DNA from: Erwinia sp039023475
GTDB taxonomy: Bacteria > Pseudomonadota > Gammaproteobacteria > Enterobacterales > Enterobacteriaceae
Direction: 5' to 3'
Assembly (NCBI RefSeq): GCF_039023475.1
Contig: NZ_JBCHVB010000002.1
Location: 496,001 to 560,000, forward strand
Length of the DNA stretch: 64,000 nt
A program made the position numbers and the translations under genes. This document shows positions 63,275-64,000 of this stretch, in pieces (the first letter of the stretch is position 1; every line of letters starts with the position of its first letter). Below the pieces are notes generated by a model that was given only the letters and a program-made list of their open reading frames with translations, did no database searches and was not told where the DNA came from.

Positions 63275-63613
63275 ATGAAGCTGGTTACCGTGGTAATCAA
63301 ACCGTTTAAGCTGGAAGACGTGCGGGAAGCACTCTCCTCTATCGGCATTCAGGGGCTGACCGTGACCGAAGTGAAAGGGTTTGGTCGTCAAAAAGGGCAT
63401 GCTGAACTGTATCGCGGCGCTGAGTACAGCGTTAACTTTCTGCCAAAAGTAAAAATCGATGTGGCGATTGCCGATGACCAGCTCGATGAGGTGGTGGACG
63501 TGATCAGTAAAGCGGCTTATACCGGAAAAATTGGTGACGGTAAGATCTTCGTTGCAGAGCTGCAGCGGGTGATCCGTATTCGTACCGGCGAAACTGACGA
63601 AGCAGCACTCTAG
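63275..63613 (+). CDS. glnK: Nitrogen regulatory PII protein GlnK
   Basis: GlnK is the PII trimer that blocks the ammonia channel AmtB when nitrogen is plentiful and relays 2-oxoglutarate and ATP/ADP status. The 112-residue product has the T-loop with uridylylation site Y51 (RGAEYSVNFLPK), GFGRQKGH and the C-terminal TGKIGDGKIFV signature. The start at 63275 follows GGAGGGG; the frame is open 14 codons more. It is 38 bp upstream of amtB. Confidence 0.98.
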   Translation: MKLVTVVIKPFKLEDVREALSSIGIQGLTVTEVKGFGRQKGHAELYRGAEYSVNFLPKVKIDVAIADDQLDEVVDVISKAAYTGKIGDGKIFVAELQRVIRIRTGETDEAAL

Positions 63614-63651
63614 CCCTGCGGGGTGAAGAATTGTGATGGGAAGGAATAAAA

Positions 63652-64000
63652 ATGAACAAAAAACTCACTAAATTTGGCCTCGCCAGCCTCGCATTGTCAC
63701 CCTCGCTCGCGATGGCGGCAGTACCTGCGGTGGCGGACAAAGCTGATAACGCCTTTATGATGATTTGCACCGCGCTGGTGCTGTTTATGACTATACCGGG
63801 GATTGCGCTTTTTTACGGCGGCCTGCTTCGCGCCAAAAACGTGCTGTCCATGCTGACTCAGGTTTCCGTCACGTTTGCGATGGTCTGCGTCCTGTGGATG
63901 CTCTACGGCTATTCGCTGGCGTTCAGTGAAGGTAACGCCTTTTTTGGCGGTTTCAGCATGGCGATGCTGAAAAATATTGAGCTGACCGCCCTGACCGGCA
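63652..64000 (+). CDS. amtB: Ammonium transporter AmtB (5' part; continues beyond window)
   Basis: AmtB is the trimeric inner-membrane ammonia channel. The first 116 codons are present: a signal peptide (about 1-22, LAMAA) then the first helices with the conserved ADKADNAFMMICTALVLFMT and PGIALFYGGLLRAKNVLSML. The mature N-terminus is nearly identical to E. coli AmtB. AAGGA precedes the ATG. Confidence 0.97.
   Translation, partial: MNKKLTKFGLASLALSPSLAMAAVPAVADKADNAFMMICTALVLFMTIPGIALFYGGLLRAKNVLSMLTQVSVTFAMVCVLWMLYGYSLAFSEGNAFFGGFSMAMLKNIELTALTG

Overview
This window is ordinary core chromosome of a gamma-proteobacterium in the Enterobacterales. It is most likely from the Erwiniaceae (Erwinia/Pantoea-like). 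Nearly every protein reads as a close relative of its Escherichia coli counterpart, and gene order follows the E. coli sbcC-phoB-queA-secD-cyo-clpP-lon-glnK segment. The GC-rich third positions, ERIC-type intergenic repeats and the accessory genes inserted among the conserved ones point away from Escherichia itself. The genus assignment is inference. I see no tRNA, rRNA, CRISPR array, prophage, transposase or plasmid function.

Layout. 1-3.8 kb: sbcC (cut by the left edge) and sbcD, leftward. 3.9-7 kb: phoB-phoR behind a Pho box, followed one base later by a PstS-like phosphate-binding protein. 7.1-8.3 kb: a MetE C-domain-like methyltransferase behind a probable MetJ operator. 8.7-11.4 kb: brnQ-proY amino-acid carriers. 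11.7-13.4 kb: a WtpA-like oxyanion-binding protein and a permease, with no ATPase gene. 13.6-15 kb: a 2-Cys peroxiredoxin with an OxyR-like site, and acpH. 15-15.3 kb: tandem ERIC-type repeats. 15.3-21 kb: queA, tgt, yajC, secD, secF. 21-22 kb: yajI and kbp. 22.3-26.4 kb: nrdR, ribD, ribE, nusB, thiL, pgpA. 26.5-30.6 kb, leftward: xseB-ispA-dxs-yajO. 31-34.6 kb: thiI, panE-yajL, yajQ. 34.7-43.7 kb, leftward: yajR, a degenerate ERIC element, cyoABCDE, ampG, yajG. 44-53.4 kb, rightward: bolA, tig, clpP, clpX, lon, hupB, ppiD. 53.6-58.9 kb: ybaV, fadM, queC, ybaE, cof, and a cysteine desulfhydrase-like PLP enzyme. 59-64 kb: decR, mdlA-mdlB, glnK, and amtB (cut by the right edge).

How the genes work together. 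Several loci are complete functional units: DNA-end processing (SbcCD), phosphate sensing (PhoBR), queuosine tRNA modification (QueA and Tgt, with QueC elsewhere), Sec translocation (YajC-SecDF), riboflavin synthesis (RibD, RibE), isoprenoid precursor supply (Dxs, IspA), the cytochrome bo3 oxidase with its heme O synthase, proteostasis (Tig, ClpXP, Lon, PpiD), and ammonium sensing and uptake (GlnK-AmtB). Regulatory signals are legible at many of them: a Pho box, sigma-32 promoters at clpP and lon, a sigma-54 promoter at glnK, a met-box array, an OxyR-type palindrome and an Lrp-type palindrome before decR.

I did not find a convincing new multigene system. The best leads are small: the ATPase-less WtpA-like transporter, a 138-bp nested palindrome after pgpA, ERIC arrays in promoter regions, and a terminator whose hairpin also spells an NtrC site.
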